A stretch of DNA of 37,512 nucleotides from JAGPKI01 sp052034135. Its GTDB lineage: Bacteria; Caldisericota; Caldisericia; UBA6126; JAGPKI01. The notes under the pieces were generated by a model. It worked only from the letters and a program-made list of their open reading frames with translations. It was not told the origin of the DNA and did no database searches. A program made the position numbers and the translations under genes. Location: assembly GCA_052034135.1 (NCBI GenBank), contig JBPOJC010000114.1, forward strand, positions 1 to 37,512, given 5' to 3'. Positions 26,948-35,887 of this stretch are shown here, in pieces; position 1 is the stretch's first letter; every line of letters begins with the position of its first letter.

Positions 26948-28078
26948 TTATAAATTACCATTATCCATCCAAAATTCACCAGAATATATAATATTGCCAT
27001 TTGAAATTTTCAAGATATCAATTGGTTTCAAAGCAAGACCTCTTTCATCAAACCCCATAAAGGATGTATTAAATTCATCTTTTTTAAATTTTGACCCTTT
27101 CAGTTTGGATATCATATTCTTATCGAAAGAGATTGATTTATTATTATAAAGAACTTCATAAAGAAATACTATTTCATCATAACCTAAAGCACCATATAGG
27201 TCAGGCTCAATCCCAAATTTTGATGTGTAAGTTTTATAAAAAGAAGAATTTGCAAACTTTTCTTTCTTTTCGTAAAAAGGCAAAATTACATAAACATTAT
27301 CTAAGTTAGGATCACTTAAAAATTCAGAATCTGGAATATCATTTAAAGCAAATATTGCATTAATCTTTAATGCATCTTTTGCAATTTTGAGTGCTTTTTC
27401 ATAAAGATTAGAGTCAGATAAAATGAAAATAACTTCAGGATTTACTACTTTAAGTCTTTCAAGGCTTGCAGACAGATCAACGGATGAATTAGTACTATTA
27501 AAGGGCTCTAATGCAATACTTGCCCCAACTTTCCTAATATCTTCGAAACCTTTAGCAATACTCAAAAACGATGAAACAGAGTCATCATATAGAACAGCCA
27601 ATTTATTCTTCTTTAAAACATAAAAAAAATAAAGAGCTGTCAGTCTACCTACATTATAAGGGTTCTGGTTGAATAATAAAACATTATCAACATTGTCAAT
27701 TATTTTCTCATCAAATGCAAGAGATATAAAAGGTTTTCCATATAGATTAGCAATGTGTTTAGCAACCTGCGAGCATTTAATAGATGGAACTCCCATAAGA
27801 ATAGAAGCATGCTGTGAATTGCAAAGATCTCTAAAAGCATTTGCTGTCTTTTCGGGACTGTTCATTGTATCAATTATTTTTAATTTAATAGAATAGGGAA
27901 AATCTTTGTTTGAATTTACCTCAGAAAGTGCAAGATTTCTTCCATTATTTAAACTTTGTGTAATATTTTTAAGGTTTGTAGAAGTATCTTCTGCAATACC
28001 TACAATTACAACATTTTTTCCGCTACAGGAAGATAATAGACACACTAAAAGAAGAATTACTAATACGAATCTTTTCAA
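26948..28078 (-). CDS. Periplasmic-binding-protein-like lipoprotein (Leu/Ile/Val-binding type)
   Basis: A 376-residue lipoprotein with signal segment and lipobox LSSC (about residues 16-19), followed by a type 1 periplasmic-binding fold of the branched-chain amino acid/ligand family: 'NNGRNLALSEVNSNKDFPYS', 'KLAVLYDDSVSSFLSIAKGF', 'YGALGYDEIVFLYEVLYN'. Such proteins feed ABC permeases or act as sensory ligand-binding proteins, but no permease or ATPase gene is nearby, so this is an orphan; the ligand cannot be read. The start is most likely TTG at 28078, since no ATG lies nearby in frame. It begins 3 bp after the stop of the Tad-like gene. Confidence 0.83.
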   Translation of the reverse strand: MKRFVLVILLLVCLLSSCSGKNVVIVGIAEDTSTNLKNITQSLNNGRNLALSEVNSNKDFPYSIKLKIIDTMNSPEKTANAFRDLCNSQHASILMGVPSIKCSQVAKHIANLYGKPFISLAFDEKIIDNVDNVLLFNQNPYNVGRLTALYFFYVLKKNKLAVLYDDSVSSFLSIAKGFEDIRKVGASIALEPFNSTNSSVDLSASLERLKVVNPEVIFILSDSNLYEKALKIAKDALKINAIFALNDIPDSEFLSDPNLDNVYVILPFYEKKEKFANSSFYKTYTSKFGIEPDLYGALGYDEIVFLYEVLYNNKSISFDKNMISKLKGSKFKKDEFNTSFMGFDERGLALKPIDILKISNGNIIYSGEFWMDNGNL

Positions 28079-28081
28079 AAA

Positions 28082-29686
28082 CTAAGTGCCTTCCAACTTA
28101 ATAAGAGGAGTATCAAAAAAGTGGTCTAATAGATTATAAAAATCTTCATTTGGTTTTAGAGAATTGAAATCATAATCACTACTAAAAGATGAAGTAGTAT
28201 GAAACTCATTTATGTTTGTATATGTAAGGTTAATTCCATTACCTACTAATGTAAGAACCTCAAGAAAGGGGCCCAGAGTTGATTCTTCCAAGTTTTCATT
28301 AATAATATTTGCAAAGTTAATTAATACGTATGGAATATTATTCCCTGATGAAGAATCTTTATTAAAAGCTTTTATTTCTTTTAAAAGAGATGTAAGGTCT
28401 GATTCGACGTTACTTTGATTAGTTGCAAATGAATTAATCGTTTCTTCAACTGCCGTCCTAAAATTATCTTTTGTTCCAAATATATCTCTAAGAGTTAAAG
28501 TTTTATAGAAATCCTGAACGTCTTCTTCGTCACTTATGTTGTAGCCTTTCTCTAAAGCTAAATCTTTATAAGTTTTAAGATTAAGAAGCTTCATATCTTT
28601 AAGGCTTGAAAAAACAGGTTTAATCTTATAGCCTGAAATGTTCAAATCAAAGGCTGTCTCAAAGTTATTAGAGTTTAAATATTCTAAAAAGCCATTATAG
28701 TCAGAAACCATGCTATCCCATAAACTTTCAATAAAATGTTTATCTTTAGAATTCTTCATCTCTTCTGCTCTTTCAGCATTTATTTCATTTATATTTTCAA
28801 GTCGATCAGAAGAATTTTTTATTGCTTCACTAAAAGGAGAAGGAGACCCTCCTCCTTCTCCTTTTCCTGAAAATGGAGAGGAATAGGAAAAAGAAAGAAA
28901 TTTCCCAAGTTTTTCTGTTTCAACACCTGGAAGAATTTGTTGAAATAGAAGCTTGGGAGCATCCGCAACCATTATATTAAATATTCCAGCTCCGCCAATT
29001 TCTGTATCACCATCAACTATTCTATAATATCTTGAAGCAATTTCCCCATCATCTTCAATACTTATTTCAAGCTTGAAACGAGAGGCATCACTTAAAGTAT
29101 TCTGAATAGGACCCCTAAGAAGGAAAACTTCAGATGGTAAGGATATTACTGTTAGATTCTTTAATTCATCAGGAGGTAAAAGTTCTAAATTTTTCTCTAA
29201 AATCTTCCTTGCAAAAATAATAGAATCTCTGCCAGAGAAAGATAAACTTGCATTATATACTGATTTAGCAGGCTCAATATATTTTGGGTTATTAATTAAA
29301 GGGTGTATAATACCATTATAGGGAGCGAAAAGACTTTGAATTTCGGAAGAGTTAATTATATTAGCAGTGGAGTCATAATTTGGGCTTACTTTTATTAAGG
29401 CTGTAGCCCCTTCGCTTAAATTATAAATAGCGAACCCAAGATTATTAGAAATTGAAACAAGGGAGTCTATATTTAGTAAGCTTTGACTGATAATAAAACA
29501 ATCCATCTGAAGTGAACAAGTGCCAGCATATGAAATTGCATCTGATAAATTCCTAAATTGAGATTTATTATTTAAAGCTTCTCCCAAACTAAAAACTGAA
29601 ATTCCAACAAATACTATCAAAAGAATTGATATTGCAATCAAAACAACTGATTGTCCATCTTCCTTAAAAAAAATCTTATTCATCAT
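28082..29686 (-). CDS. Tad/TadG-like secreted protein with N-terminal pseudopilin-type anchor
   Basis: A 534-residue protein. Residues about 8-55 match the TadE/TadG-like N-terminal module (PF13400 type): 'EDGQSVVLIAISILLIVFVG' followed by 'NKSQFRNLSDAISYAGTCSL', i.e. a single membrane helix followed by the 'aDaaA' style helix. The remaining 480 residues form a large extracytoplasmic domain with no motif I recognise; residues about 275-305 include a Gly/Ser/Pro-rich linker. In Tad systems such proteins are minor pilins or pilus-surface components, but no tadA, tadB, tadC, flp or prepilin-peptidase gene is nearby. It is the first gene of the minus-strand run down to GH130. Confidence 0.7.
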   Translation of the reverse strand: MMNKIFFKEDGQSVVLIAISILLIVFVGISVFSLGEALNNKSQFRNLSDAISYAGTCSLQMDCFIISQSLLNIDSLVSISNNLGFAIYNLSEGATALIKVSPNYDSTANIINSSEIQSLFAPYNGIIHPLINNPKYIEPAKSVYNASLSFSGRDSIIFARKILEKNLELLPPDELKNLTVISLPSEVFLLRGPIQNTLSDASRFKLEISIEDDGEIASRYYRIVDGDTEIGGAGIFNIMVADAPKLLFQQILPGVETEKLGKFLSFSYSSPFSGKGEGGGSPSPFSEAIKNSSDRLENINEINAERAEEMKNSKDKHFIESLWDSMVSDYNGFLEYLNSNNFETAFDLNISGYKIKPVFSSLKDMKLLNLKTYKDLALEKGYNISDEEDVQDFYKTLTLRDIFGTKDNFRTAVEETINSFATNQSNVESDLTSLLKEIKAFNKDSSSGNNIPYVLINFANIINENLEESTLGPFLEVLTLVGNGINLTYTNINEFHTTSSFSSDYDFNSLKPNEDFYNLLDHFFDTPLIKLEGT

Positions 29687-29787
29687 CAGTCTGCACTCAC
29701 TCTTCTAAAAATTAAAATTTATTAAATATATGTTAGAATAAATAAAATCATTTTCAAGTGTTATAGTAACGCTTTTTTTCAATCTGT

Positions 29788-29815
29788 TTGACCACATTTT
29801 CTTTTATTATATAAT
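29788..29815 (+). promoter_or_regulatory. Promoter of the tktN-gcvT-folate operon
   Basis: TTGACC (29788-29793, five of six) and a perfect TATAAT (29810-29815) are separated by 16 bp, followed by AGAGGTG (29842-29848) and the ATG at 29852. This is one of the best promoter matches in the window. Confidence 0.65.
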
Positions 29816-29851
29816 TTTATTTAGATTATTAGCAGTTAAAAAGAGGTGAAA

Positions 29852-30763
29852 ATGATTAAGGAAACAAGAGCTGAAGCATTAGAATTACTTTCTAAAAATC
29901 CTTTTAACTTAAACCCACCAGATACTTTTTACCCTGTATCAAAATCAACAGAGGAACTTACAAATATTGCTAAGCAGGTACGGAGAGACATAATTCTTTC
30001 AACATATGCAGCTGGTTCAGGGCATCCTGGAGGATCGCTCTCTTCAGCTGATATGTTAACGGTGCTTTTCTTTAACCATCTTAAACATAAACCATCCGAT
30101 CCAAGATGGGAAGAAAGAGATAGAGTTATTTTCTCTAAGGGACATGTTTCTCCTTTATTATATGCATTATTTGCTGAGACAGGTTATTACGATAGAACAA
30201 TGTTAGCAACATTTAGAGAGTTTGGCTCCTCACTTCAAGGGCATCCTGCATCCAACAGATTAAATGCAGTCGAAGTTAGTACAGGCTCTTTAGGGCAAGG
30301 ACTTTCAGTTGGTGTGGGTGAAGCTCTTGCTTTTAAGTTAGATGGTAAAAAGCAGAGAGTCTATGTTTTGAATGGAGATGGTGAGTCTCAGGAGGGCCAA
30401 ATTTGGGAAGCTATTATGGCTGCCGCTCATTATCACCTTGATAACTTAACAGTTTTCTTTGATTATAACAATCTTGAAATTGATGGTTGGATAGAAGACG
30501 TAATGGGAATAGCGCCAATTGAAGATAAATTTAAATCGTTCAACTGGCATACAATTATAATCGATGGTCATGATATTTCTCAGATAGATGAAGCAATTAA
30601 ACAAGCTAAATCAAATATTGATAGACCGACAGTCATTATAGGCAACACAATTAAAGGAAAAGGAGTATCTTTTATGGAAAACAATGCTGACTGGCATGGC
30701 AAAGCGCCTAATCGAGAGCAAATGTTAAAAGCATTGCAGGATATAGAAAGCGAGGAGATATAA
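29852..30763 (+). CDS. Transketolase, N-terminal half
   Basis: A 303-residue thiamine-diphosphate-binding half of transketolase. 'YAAGSGHPGGSLSSADMLTV' (about residues 53-72), 'RDRVIFSKGHVSPLLYALFA' and the ThDP motif GDGESQEGQIWEA ending in the NN of 'FFDYNNLEIDG' (about 172-212) are visible. It needs the C-terminal half (7149-8096), encoded far away on the other strand. I chose the ATG at 29852, since the GTG at 29846 lies in the AGAGGTG ribosome binding site. It opens an operon with gcvT and the folate genes (6 bp gap to gcvT). Both halves agree in type (transketolase rather than DXS). Confidence 0.93.
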   Translation: MIKETRAEALELLSKNPFNLNPPDTFYPVSKSTEELTNIAKQVRRDIILSTYAAGSGHPGGSLSSADMLTVLFFNHLKHKPSDPRWEERDRVIFSKGHVSPLLYALFAETGYYDRTMLATFREFGSSLQGHPASNRLNAVEVSTGSLGQGLSVGVGEALAFKLDGKKQRVYVLNGDGESQEGQIWEAIMAAAHYHLDNLTVFFDYNNLEIDGWIEDVMGIAPIEDKFKSFNWHTIIIDGHDISQIDEAIKQAKSNIDRPTVIIGNTIKGKGVSFMENNADWHGKAPNREQMLKALQDIESEEI

Positions 30764-30769
30764 TTATAA

Positions 30770-31891
30770 ATGGCAAACTTAAAAAAAACACCTTTATACG
30801 ATGAACATGTTAAATTAGGAGCTACAATTGTTCCTTTTGCAGGTTTCGAGATGCCATTAAATTTTTCATCAATAATTGATGAGCACCTTGCAGTAAGGGA
30901 CTGTGCTGGTATTTTTGATGTATCACATATGGGAGAGATTGAAATTGCTGGTCCAGATGCTATTAAATTTTCTGACTATCTATGCACAAATCGTTTAACT
31001 GATATGAATGATGGAGACATCAAATACACTATTATGTGCTATGAAGATGGCGGAGAAGTAGATGACCTTTTAGCATATAAGATTAATGAAGAAAAAGTTC
31101 TACTTGTAGTAAATGCTTCAAATATCGACAAAGATTTTGAGCATATTCTTAAAATTAAGAAGCTAAGGTCTGACTTTAATATTGAAGTATCAAATTTATC
31201 AGATAATTTTGGTCAAGTGGCTTTTCAAGGTCCGAGGGCAGAAGAAATATTACAAAAACTTACTGATTGTCAATTAGAAAATATTAAATTTTTTAAATTT
31301 CAAAATATTCCCGTTCTTGGAATCGAAACAATTACCTCAAGAACAGGGTATACTGGTGAAGATGGATTTGAAATTTTAACTAAGCCAGAGGACACTCCCA
31401 AAATATGGAATGGCATCCTTAATGCTGGGAAAAATTTTGGAGTGAAACCCTGTGGTTTAGGAGCAAGAGATACTTTGCGTTTTGAAGCCTGTTTATGGCT
31501 TTATGGAAATGATATAGATGAAACAACAAACCCATTAGAAGCCGGGCAGACATTTGCGGTCAAATTAGACAAGGATTTCATTGGAAGAGAAAAACTCTTA
31601 AAAGTGAAAGAAGAGGGAGTAAAGAGAACTTTAGCTGGGTTTTTTATCTCTGGTAATTCCATACCAAGGCATGGAATGGACATTTTAAAGAATAGCGAAA
31701 AAGTTGGTTATGTTACAAGTGGAAGTTTCTGCCCAAAAATTAAGAAAGTTGCTGCCTTGGGTTACATACCAACTGAACTTAACAATATTGGTGAAACATT
31801 TGAAATCCCAATTAGAGGAAAAGAAGAAATAGCAACCTTGGTTCCTAAGCCATTCTATAAAGGAACTTCTGGAAGAAAAGATAGAAGATAA
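30770..31891 (+). CDS. gcvT: Aminomethyltransferase (glycine cleavage system T protein)
   Basis: A 373-residue GcvT that moves the aminomethyl carbon from lipoylated H protein to tetrahydrofolate, giving 5,10-methylene-THF and ammonia. The conserved features are present: 'FEMPLNFSS', 'FDVSHMGEIEIAG', 'CYEDGGEVDDLLAYKI' with the conserved Asp, 'TSRTGYTGEDGFEIL', 'GLGARDTLRFEACLWLYGND', and the C-terminal beta-barrel 'GYVTSGSFCP'. No gcvH, gcvP or lpd gene is in the window, so the rest of the complex must be elsewhere. Its place directly ahead of pterin/folate genes links supply and use of the cofactor. GAGGAG precedes the ATG. Confidence 0.95.
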   Translation: MANLKKTPLYDEHVKLGATIVPFAGFEMPLNFSSIIDEHLAVRDCAGIFDVSHMGEIEIAGPDAIKFSDYLCTNRLTDMNDGDIKYTIMCYEDGGEVDDLLAYKINEEKVLLVVNASNIDKDFEHILKIKKLRSDFNIEVSNLSDNFGQVAFQGPRAEEILQKLTDCQLENIKFFKFQNIPVLGIETITSRTGYTGEDGFEILTKPEDTPKIWNGILNAGKNFGVKPCGLGARDTLRFEACLWLYGNDIDETTNPLEAGQTFAVKLDKDFIGREKLLKVKEEGVKRTLAGFFISGNSIPRHGMDILKNSEKVGYVTSGSFCPKIKKVAALGYIPTELNNIGETFEIPIRGKEEIATLVPKPFYKGTSGRKDRR

Positions 31892-31928
31892 CAATTAAAA
31901 AATAATTAAATAAAGGAGAATGCTGTTT

Positions 31929-33119
31929 ATGAAAATTTCTTATCGTTCACAAACTTGCACCGCTGAGGGTGCTTTTGAAATTTTAGCAAAAGCTAATGCG
32001 CTTGAGCGCGAAAAGGGCATCAAGGTTATCCATCTTGAAATTGGAGAGCCTGATTTTACAACTCCAAAAAATATAAGGGAAGCTTGCAAAAAAGCCATCG
32101 ATGAAGGTTATACTCATTACACTCCTGCAGCAGGAATGCCAGAACTCAGAGAAGCTGTAAGCGAGCATTTATCTAAAACAAGAGGAATTAATACTGACCC
32201 TGAAAATGTTTTAATTAGTGCTGGAGGCAAACTTTTGATATTTGCAGCCTGTACGGTTTTCTTAGAAGAAGGAGATGAGGCAATATATCCTGATCCCGGC
32301 TACCCGCCATACAGATCAGCAATAACCTTAGCTGGAGGTAAGCCAGTTCCTCTTACTCTCTCATGTGAAAACGATTATAAGGTTGATATTGACCAGCTTG
32401 CTTCATTAATTACCCCCAATACAAGACTTATAATTTTAAACTCGCCTCACAATCCAACAGGTTCAATGCTATCTAAAGATGACCTTCTACAAATATCAGA
32501 AGTCATTAAAGATTCGAATGCGGTTGTATTTTCTGATGAAATTTATTCACAATTAATATATGCCGATGAACCTCATATAACTATTGCGAGTATGCCCGGA
32601 ATGAGAGATAGAACAATATTAATGGATGGTATGTCGAAAACCTTTGCGATGACAGGGTGGAGATTGGCTTATGCTCTTATACCTACCGAATATTATGTTC
32701 CAATGCAAAAAATAATAAGTAATACAGTCTCCTGTACAACCACTTTTGTTCAAGTAGCTGGGGTAGAAGCTTTAAGAGGCGATCAAACAGAAGTTAAACA
32801 GATGTATAATGAATTCAAAGAAAGACGTGATTTAATCGTAAAGCTTATAAATGAAATTCCAGGAATGCATGTAAAGGTACCAAAAGGAGCTTTCTATGTG
32901 TTTGTAGACGTAAGAGAAATTCTACAGAAATATGGATTGAACTCAAAAGGTTTAGCTGATCGTTTCTTGTATGAGGCTGGGGTTGCCTGTCTTGGTGGAA
33001 GTTCATTCGGAGAAGCAGGAGAGGGCTATATAAGGTTTTCTTATGCAAACTCAAAAGAAAATTTAATTGAGGCAGCGCGGAGAATAAAAGAGAATTTGTA
33101 TAACAATTACAAAATTTAA
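31929..33119 (+). CDS. Class I PLP-dependent aminotransferase
   Basis: A 396-residue fold-type I aminotransferase of the aspartate aminotransferase-like group. Visible: 'IHLEIGEPDFTTPKNI' (about residues 34-49), 'YTHYTPAAGMPELREAVSEH', 'NSPHNPTGS', 'FSDEIYSQLIY', the PLP Lys in 'SKTFAMTGWRLAYA' and 'GEGYIRFSYA' with the carboxylate-binding Arg. The substrate cannot be read from motifs; aspartate, alanine or aromatic/branched keto acids are all possible. I start it at 31929 because AAAGGAG is about 10 bp upstream of that ATG, whereas the ATG at 31920 is too close to it. It sits between gcvT and the pterin genes; the link may be nitrogen/glyoxylate balance (inference). Confidence 0.9.
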   Translation: MKISYRSQTCTAEGAFEILAKANALEREKGIKVIHLEIGEPDFTTPKNIREACKKAIDEGYTHYTPAAGMPELREAVSEHLSKTRGINTDPENVLISAGGKLLIFAACTVFLEEGDEAIYPDPGYPPYRSAITLAGGKPVPLTLSCENDYKVDIDQLASLITPNTRLIILNSPHNPTGSMLSKDDLLQISEVIKDSNAVVFSDEIYSQLIYADEPHITIASMPGMRDRTILMDGMSKTFAMTGWRLAYALIPTEYYVPMQKIISNTVSCTTTFVQVAGVEALRGDQTEVKQMYNEFKERRDLIVKLINEIPGMHVKVPKGAFYVFVDVREILQKYGLNSKGLADRFLYEAGVACLGGSSFGEAGEGYIRFSYANSKENLIEAARRIKENLYNNYKI

Positions 33120-33128
33120 AAATCACTG

Positions 33129-33494
33129 ATGTTTATTACAAGAGAGTTTACATTCTCTGCTGCACACAATTTAACCAACTATCATGGTAAATGTGAAGAG
33201 CTTCATGGTCATACTTTTAAGCTTTCTATAACCTTAGAAGGTTCGCTAAGAGAAGAAGATGGAATGATTATTGATTTCGTGATCTTAAAAAGTATTGTTC
33301 AAGAAAACATATTAAATCTACTTGACCATAAGTATTTAAATAACATATTCAAAAATCCCACTTGTGAGAATATTGTCGAGTGGATTTTCAATAAATTGAA
33401 CCCTCTTCTAATGGGAGAGAATTATTCCTTATATGAAGTAAGATTGTGGGAAAGCAATGAAAGCAGTGTTACACTCAGGAGAGAAATAGAGTGA
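33129..33494 (+). CDS. 6-pyruvoyl-tetrahydropterin synthase homologue, probable dual PTPS-I/III (QueD + FolB replacement)
   Basis: A 121-residue tunnel-fold enzyme of COG0720. The zinc ligands His13, His26 and His28 are visible ('FSAAHNLTNYHGKCEELHGH'). The catalytic motif is C22-E23-x2-H-G-H: it has both the Cys typical of QueD (6-carboxy-tetrahydropterin synthase) and the Glu typical of PTPS-III, which makes 6-hydroxymethyl-dihydropterin directly from dihydroneopterin triphosphate. In this family the combined motif was linked to bifunctional enzymes. The operon has folE2, folP and folK but no folB, supporting a folate role. It overlaps folE2 by four bases (GTGA) and follows the aminotransferase by 9 bp, with no Shine-Dalgarno. 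Confidence 0.9.
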   Translation: MFITREFTFSAAHNLTNYHGKCEELHGHTFKLSITLEGSLREEDGMIIDFVILKSIVQENILNLLDHKYLNNIFKNPTCENIVEWIFNKLNPLLMGENYSLYEVRLWESNESSVTLRREIE

Positions 33495-34291
33495 GAGATG
33501 TTCAGAATGAATTAGATTATCGCGAAATTAGTCTCGATAGGGTTGGAGTAAATGGGGTTATATATCCAATAACGGTTTTGGATCGCGCTAACAAAACACA
33601 GGAGACATACGGTAAAATCAATCTTTACGTTGACCTACCAAAAGAGTTTAGAGGAACTCATATGAGCAGATTTATTGAAATTTTAAACAAACACAGAAAG
33701 AATGTTAACCTTAGTTCTTTAAGAGAGATTTTGACTGATACTAAAGCTGAATTAAATGCTAAAAATGCTCATATTGAAATTGAATTTATGTATTTCGTCA
33801 GTAAAAAAGCTCCTATATCAAAAATTGAGAGTTTAATGAATTATGTCTGCAAATTTATTGCTTTAGAAAATGATAAGTTTGACTTTATTCTTGAAGTCGA
33901 TATTCCAATCCATCTTGTTTGCCCTTGCTCAAAAGAAATCTCTGAATTTGGAGCACACAACCAGAGAGGTGTTGCGAAAATTTCAATAAGAATGAAAAAG
34001 CTCGTTTGGATCGAAGAAATTATTGATATCGGGGAAAAAGCAGCTTCAGCTCCTGTTTTTGCTCTTCTTAAGAGAGAAGATGAAAAATATATAACTGAAC
34101 AGGCATATCTTAATCCACGATTTGTTGAGGATGTTGCAAGAAATATCTCTTTAGCACTTGACAAAGATAATCGAATTATATGGTACTATGTAGAAATTAT
34201 AAGCATAGAGAGCATACATAACCATAATGCTTACGCATGTTTAAGTAGAGACAAAAGAGAAAATGCCAATAAAGATTGTAAGCATTTGTGA
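33491..34291 (+). CDS. folE2: GTP cyclohydrolase IB (FolE2)
   Basis: A 266-residue zinc-independent-type GTP cyclohydrolase making dihydroneopterin triphosphate, the first step of folate (and queuosine) synthesis. The N-terminal 'MRDVQNELDYREISLDRVGV' and the signature 'HLVCPCSKEISEFGAHNQRG' (about residues 140-160, with the catalytic Cys) identify it. FolE2 replaces FolE in many bacteria and can use various metals, so it is favoured under zinc limitation. It starts with GTG overlapping the stop of the PTPS gene and its end overlaps folP by 29 bp, so the pterin genes are closely coupled. No other upstream or downstream start in frame fits better. Confidence 0.96.
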   Translation: MRDVQNELDYREISLDRVGVNGVIYPITVLDRANKTQETYGKINLYVDLPKEFRGTHMSRFIEILNKHRKNVNLSSLREILTDTKAELNAKNAHIEIEFMYFVSKKAPISKIESLMNYVCKFIALENDKFDFILEVDIPIHLVCPCSKEISEFGAHNQRGVAKISIRMKKLVWIEEIIDIGEKAASAPVFALLKREDEKYITEQAYLNPRFVEDVARNISLALDKDNRIIWYYVEIISIESIHNHNAYACLSRDKRENANKDCKHL

Positions 34292-35441
34292 GCTTTTCGA
34301 AGAACTCAGAAAAATTGGAGTCGATGAGAGAGCTTTTCCAATTTTTAGAGATAAAGCAAATTTATTGCTTCTTAAAATTTATGATATAGATTCGAGAGCA
34401 GCAACGATCTTAAAGCAAGAATTCTTAAGTGCTGGCGGAGATGCAGCAATTCATAAAGACGTTATAAAGTTCGAAAAGGCTACTACTTCAGTATTGTTAA
34501 TTGGAACTATGAGGACTTACAATGAGGTTTTAAGAAAGCTCGAATATCAACCATTCTTTGGATTAGATTCTATTAGAGAAGAATTAAAGGAAGCAATTTT
34601 AACTTTAGAAGTACAGAATACTCAAGAAAATACTCATAAAACTCCTAAAATTATGGGGATACTTAATGTATCCCCTGATTCATTCTACAGTGGGAGTAGA
34701 TTATTGGACGAATCTTCGGTTCTAAATAGAACCGAAGAAATGATTAAAGAGGGTGCCGATATATTAGATGTAGGAGGAGAGTCAACCAGGCCTGGGGCTC
34801 TACCGCTAAGTGATGAGGAAGAACTGAATAGAGTTATACCTGTAATTTCAAGCATTAGAAAAAAATTTATAGATATCCCAATATCAGTTGATACTTATAA
34901 AGTAAAAGTAGCTAAAGAAGCAATCGAAGCGGGAGCTACTATATTAAACATAATTAGTCTTACAGAAGAGATGATTGAATTTCTTGAATGTATCGAAACC
35001 CCATTCATATTTATGCATATGAGGGGTACACCAAAAGATATGCAAAATTATACAGATTACTCTGATGTTATAAAAGAAATCTTATTATATTTTCAAGAAA
35101 AAATAACATATCTTGAGAAGAGAGGAATAAAAAGAGAACGTATGATAATTGATCCGGGAATTGGTTTTGCAAAAACAGCAAAACAAAATTTTGAAATTTT
35201 AAGGTCTCTTAAAGCTTTTAAAATTTTTGGATTACCTGTCTTAGTTGGACACTCAAGAAAAAGCTTCTTAGGAAAACTATTAAATGAAGCAGAGCCAGAA
35301 GAGAGGCTTTCTGGAACATTAGCAGTTACAGCTTATGCTGCTATGAACGAAGCCGATATTATAAGAGTGCACGATGTGAAAGAAAACATTGAAGTATTAA
35401 AAGTTATTGAAGAAATACAGTTATGCCAAGAGCTTACTTAA
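34263..35441 (+). CDS. folP: Dihydropteroate synthase with N-terminal extension
   Basis: A 392-residue protein. Residues about 130-392 are the TIM-barrel dihydropteroate synthase joining 6-hydroxymethyl-dihydropterin diphosphate to p-aminobenzoate: 'PKIMGILNVSPDSFYSGSRL', 'GADILDVGGESTRPGA', 'PISVDTYKVKVAKEAIEAGA', 'FIFMHMRGTPKDMQ', 'IIDPGIGFAKTAKQN', 'LVGHSRKSFLG'. The target loops look ordinary. Residues 1-125 form an extra domain with no motif I can name, of a kind also seen in longer DHPS proteins of some clostridia and archaea. Overlaps with folE2 (29 bp) and folK (19 bp) show tight coupling. Confidence 0.95.
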   Translation: MPIKIVSICELFEELRKIGVDERAFPIFRDKANLLLLKIYDIDSRAATILKQEFLSAGGDAAIHKDVIKFEKATTSVLLIGTMRTYNEVLRKLEYQPFFGLDSIREELKEAILTLEVQNTQENTHKTPKIMGILNVSPDSFYSGSRLLDESSVLNRTEEMIKEGADILDVGGESTRPGALPLSDEEELNRVIPVISSIRKKFIDIPISVDTYKVKVAKEAIEAGATILNIISLTEEMIEFLECIETPFIFMHMRGTPKDMQNYTDYSDVIKEILLYFQEKITYLEKRGIKRERMIIDPGIGFAKTAKQNFEILRSLKAFKIFGLPVLVGHSRKSFLGKLLNEAEPEERLSGTLAVTAYAAMNEADIIRVHDVKENIEVLKVIEEIQLCQELT

Positions 35442-35881
35442 GTATTGGCTCAAATTTAGGAGATAGAATTAATTATATCAACAAAGCAATAGAAAAACTA
35501 AAGCAAAATAATATAAAAATTATTAAGTCATCAAACATAATTGAAACTGAACCATATGGATATAAAGAACAGGGAAAGTTCTTAAATATGGCAGTTGAGA
35601 TAGATTCAGACCTTGAGCCTTTTGAATTAATGAAACTAATCTCAAGAATTGAGTCTGAATTAGGTAGAATTCGAACAGTACGGTGGGGACCGAGAGTAAT
35701 AGATATTGATATAATATTTTATGATTCTTTAATAATTAATGAGCCTGACCTTAAAATCCCTCATCCAGATATGCAGAACAGACTGTTTGTTCTAAAACCC
35801 TTGCAAGAGATTGCTCCAGATTTCGTGCACCCTGTACTTAATAAAACAATTACTGAGCTTTTAGAAAGTTTAAAGCACTAA
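35423..35881 (+). CDS. folK: 6-hydroxymethyl-7,8-dihydropterin pyrophosphokinase
   Basis: A 152-residue HPPK that activates 6-hydroxymethyl-dihydropterin with ATP, supplying the substrate of FolP. The signatures are clear: 'YLSIGSNLGDRINYINKAIE', 'TEPYGYKEQGKFLNMAVEID', 'RWGPRVIDIDIIFYD' and 'PHPDMQNRLFVLKPLQEIAP'. It is a stand-alone domain of normal length, with no FolB fusion. It overlaps folP by 19 bp and is the last gene of the operon; beyond it the repeat hub starts at once (a GTGCG/CGCAC hairpin at about 35900). Confidence 0.96.
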   Translation: MPRAYLSIGSNLGDRINYINKAIEKLKQNNIKIIKSSNIIETEPYGYKEQGKFLNMAVEIDSDLEPFELMKLISRIESELGRIRTVRWGPRVIDIDIIFYDSLIINEPDLKIPHPDMQNRLFVLKPLQEIAPDFVHPVLNKTITELLESLKH

Positions 35882-35887
35882 GCCAAT

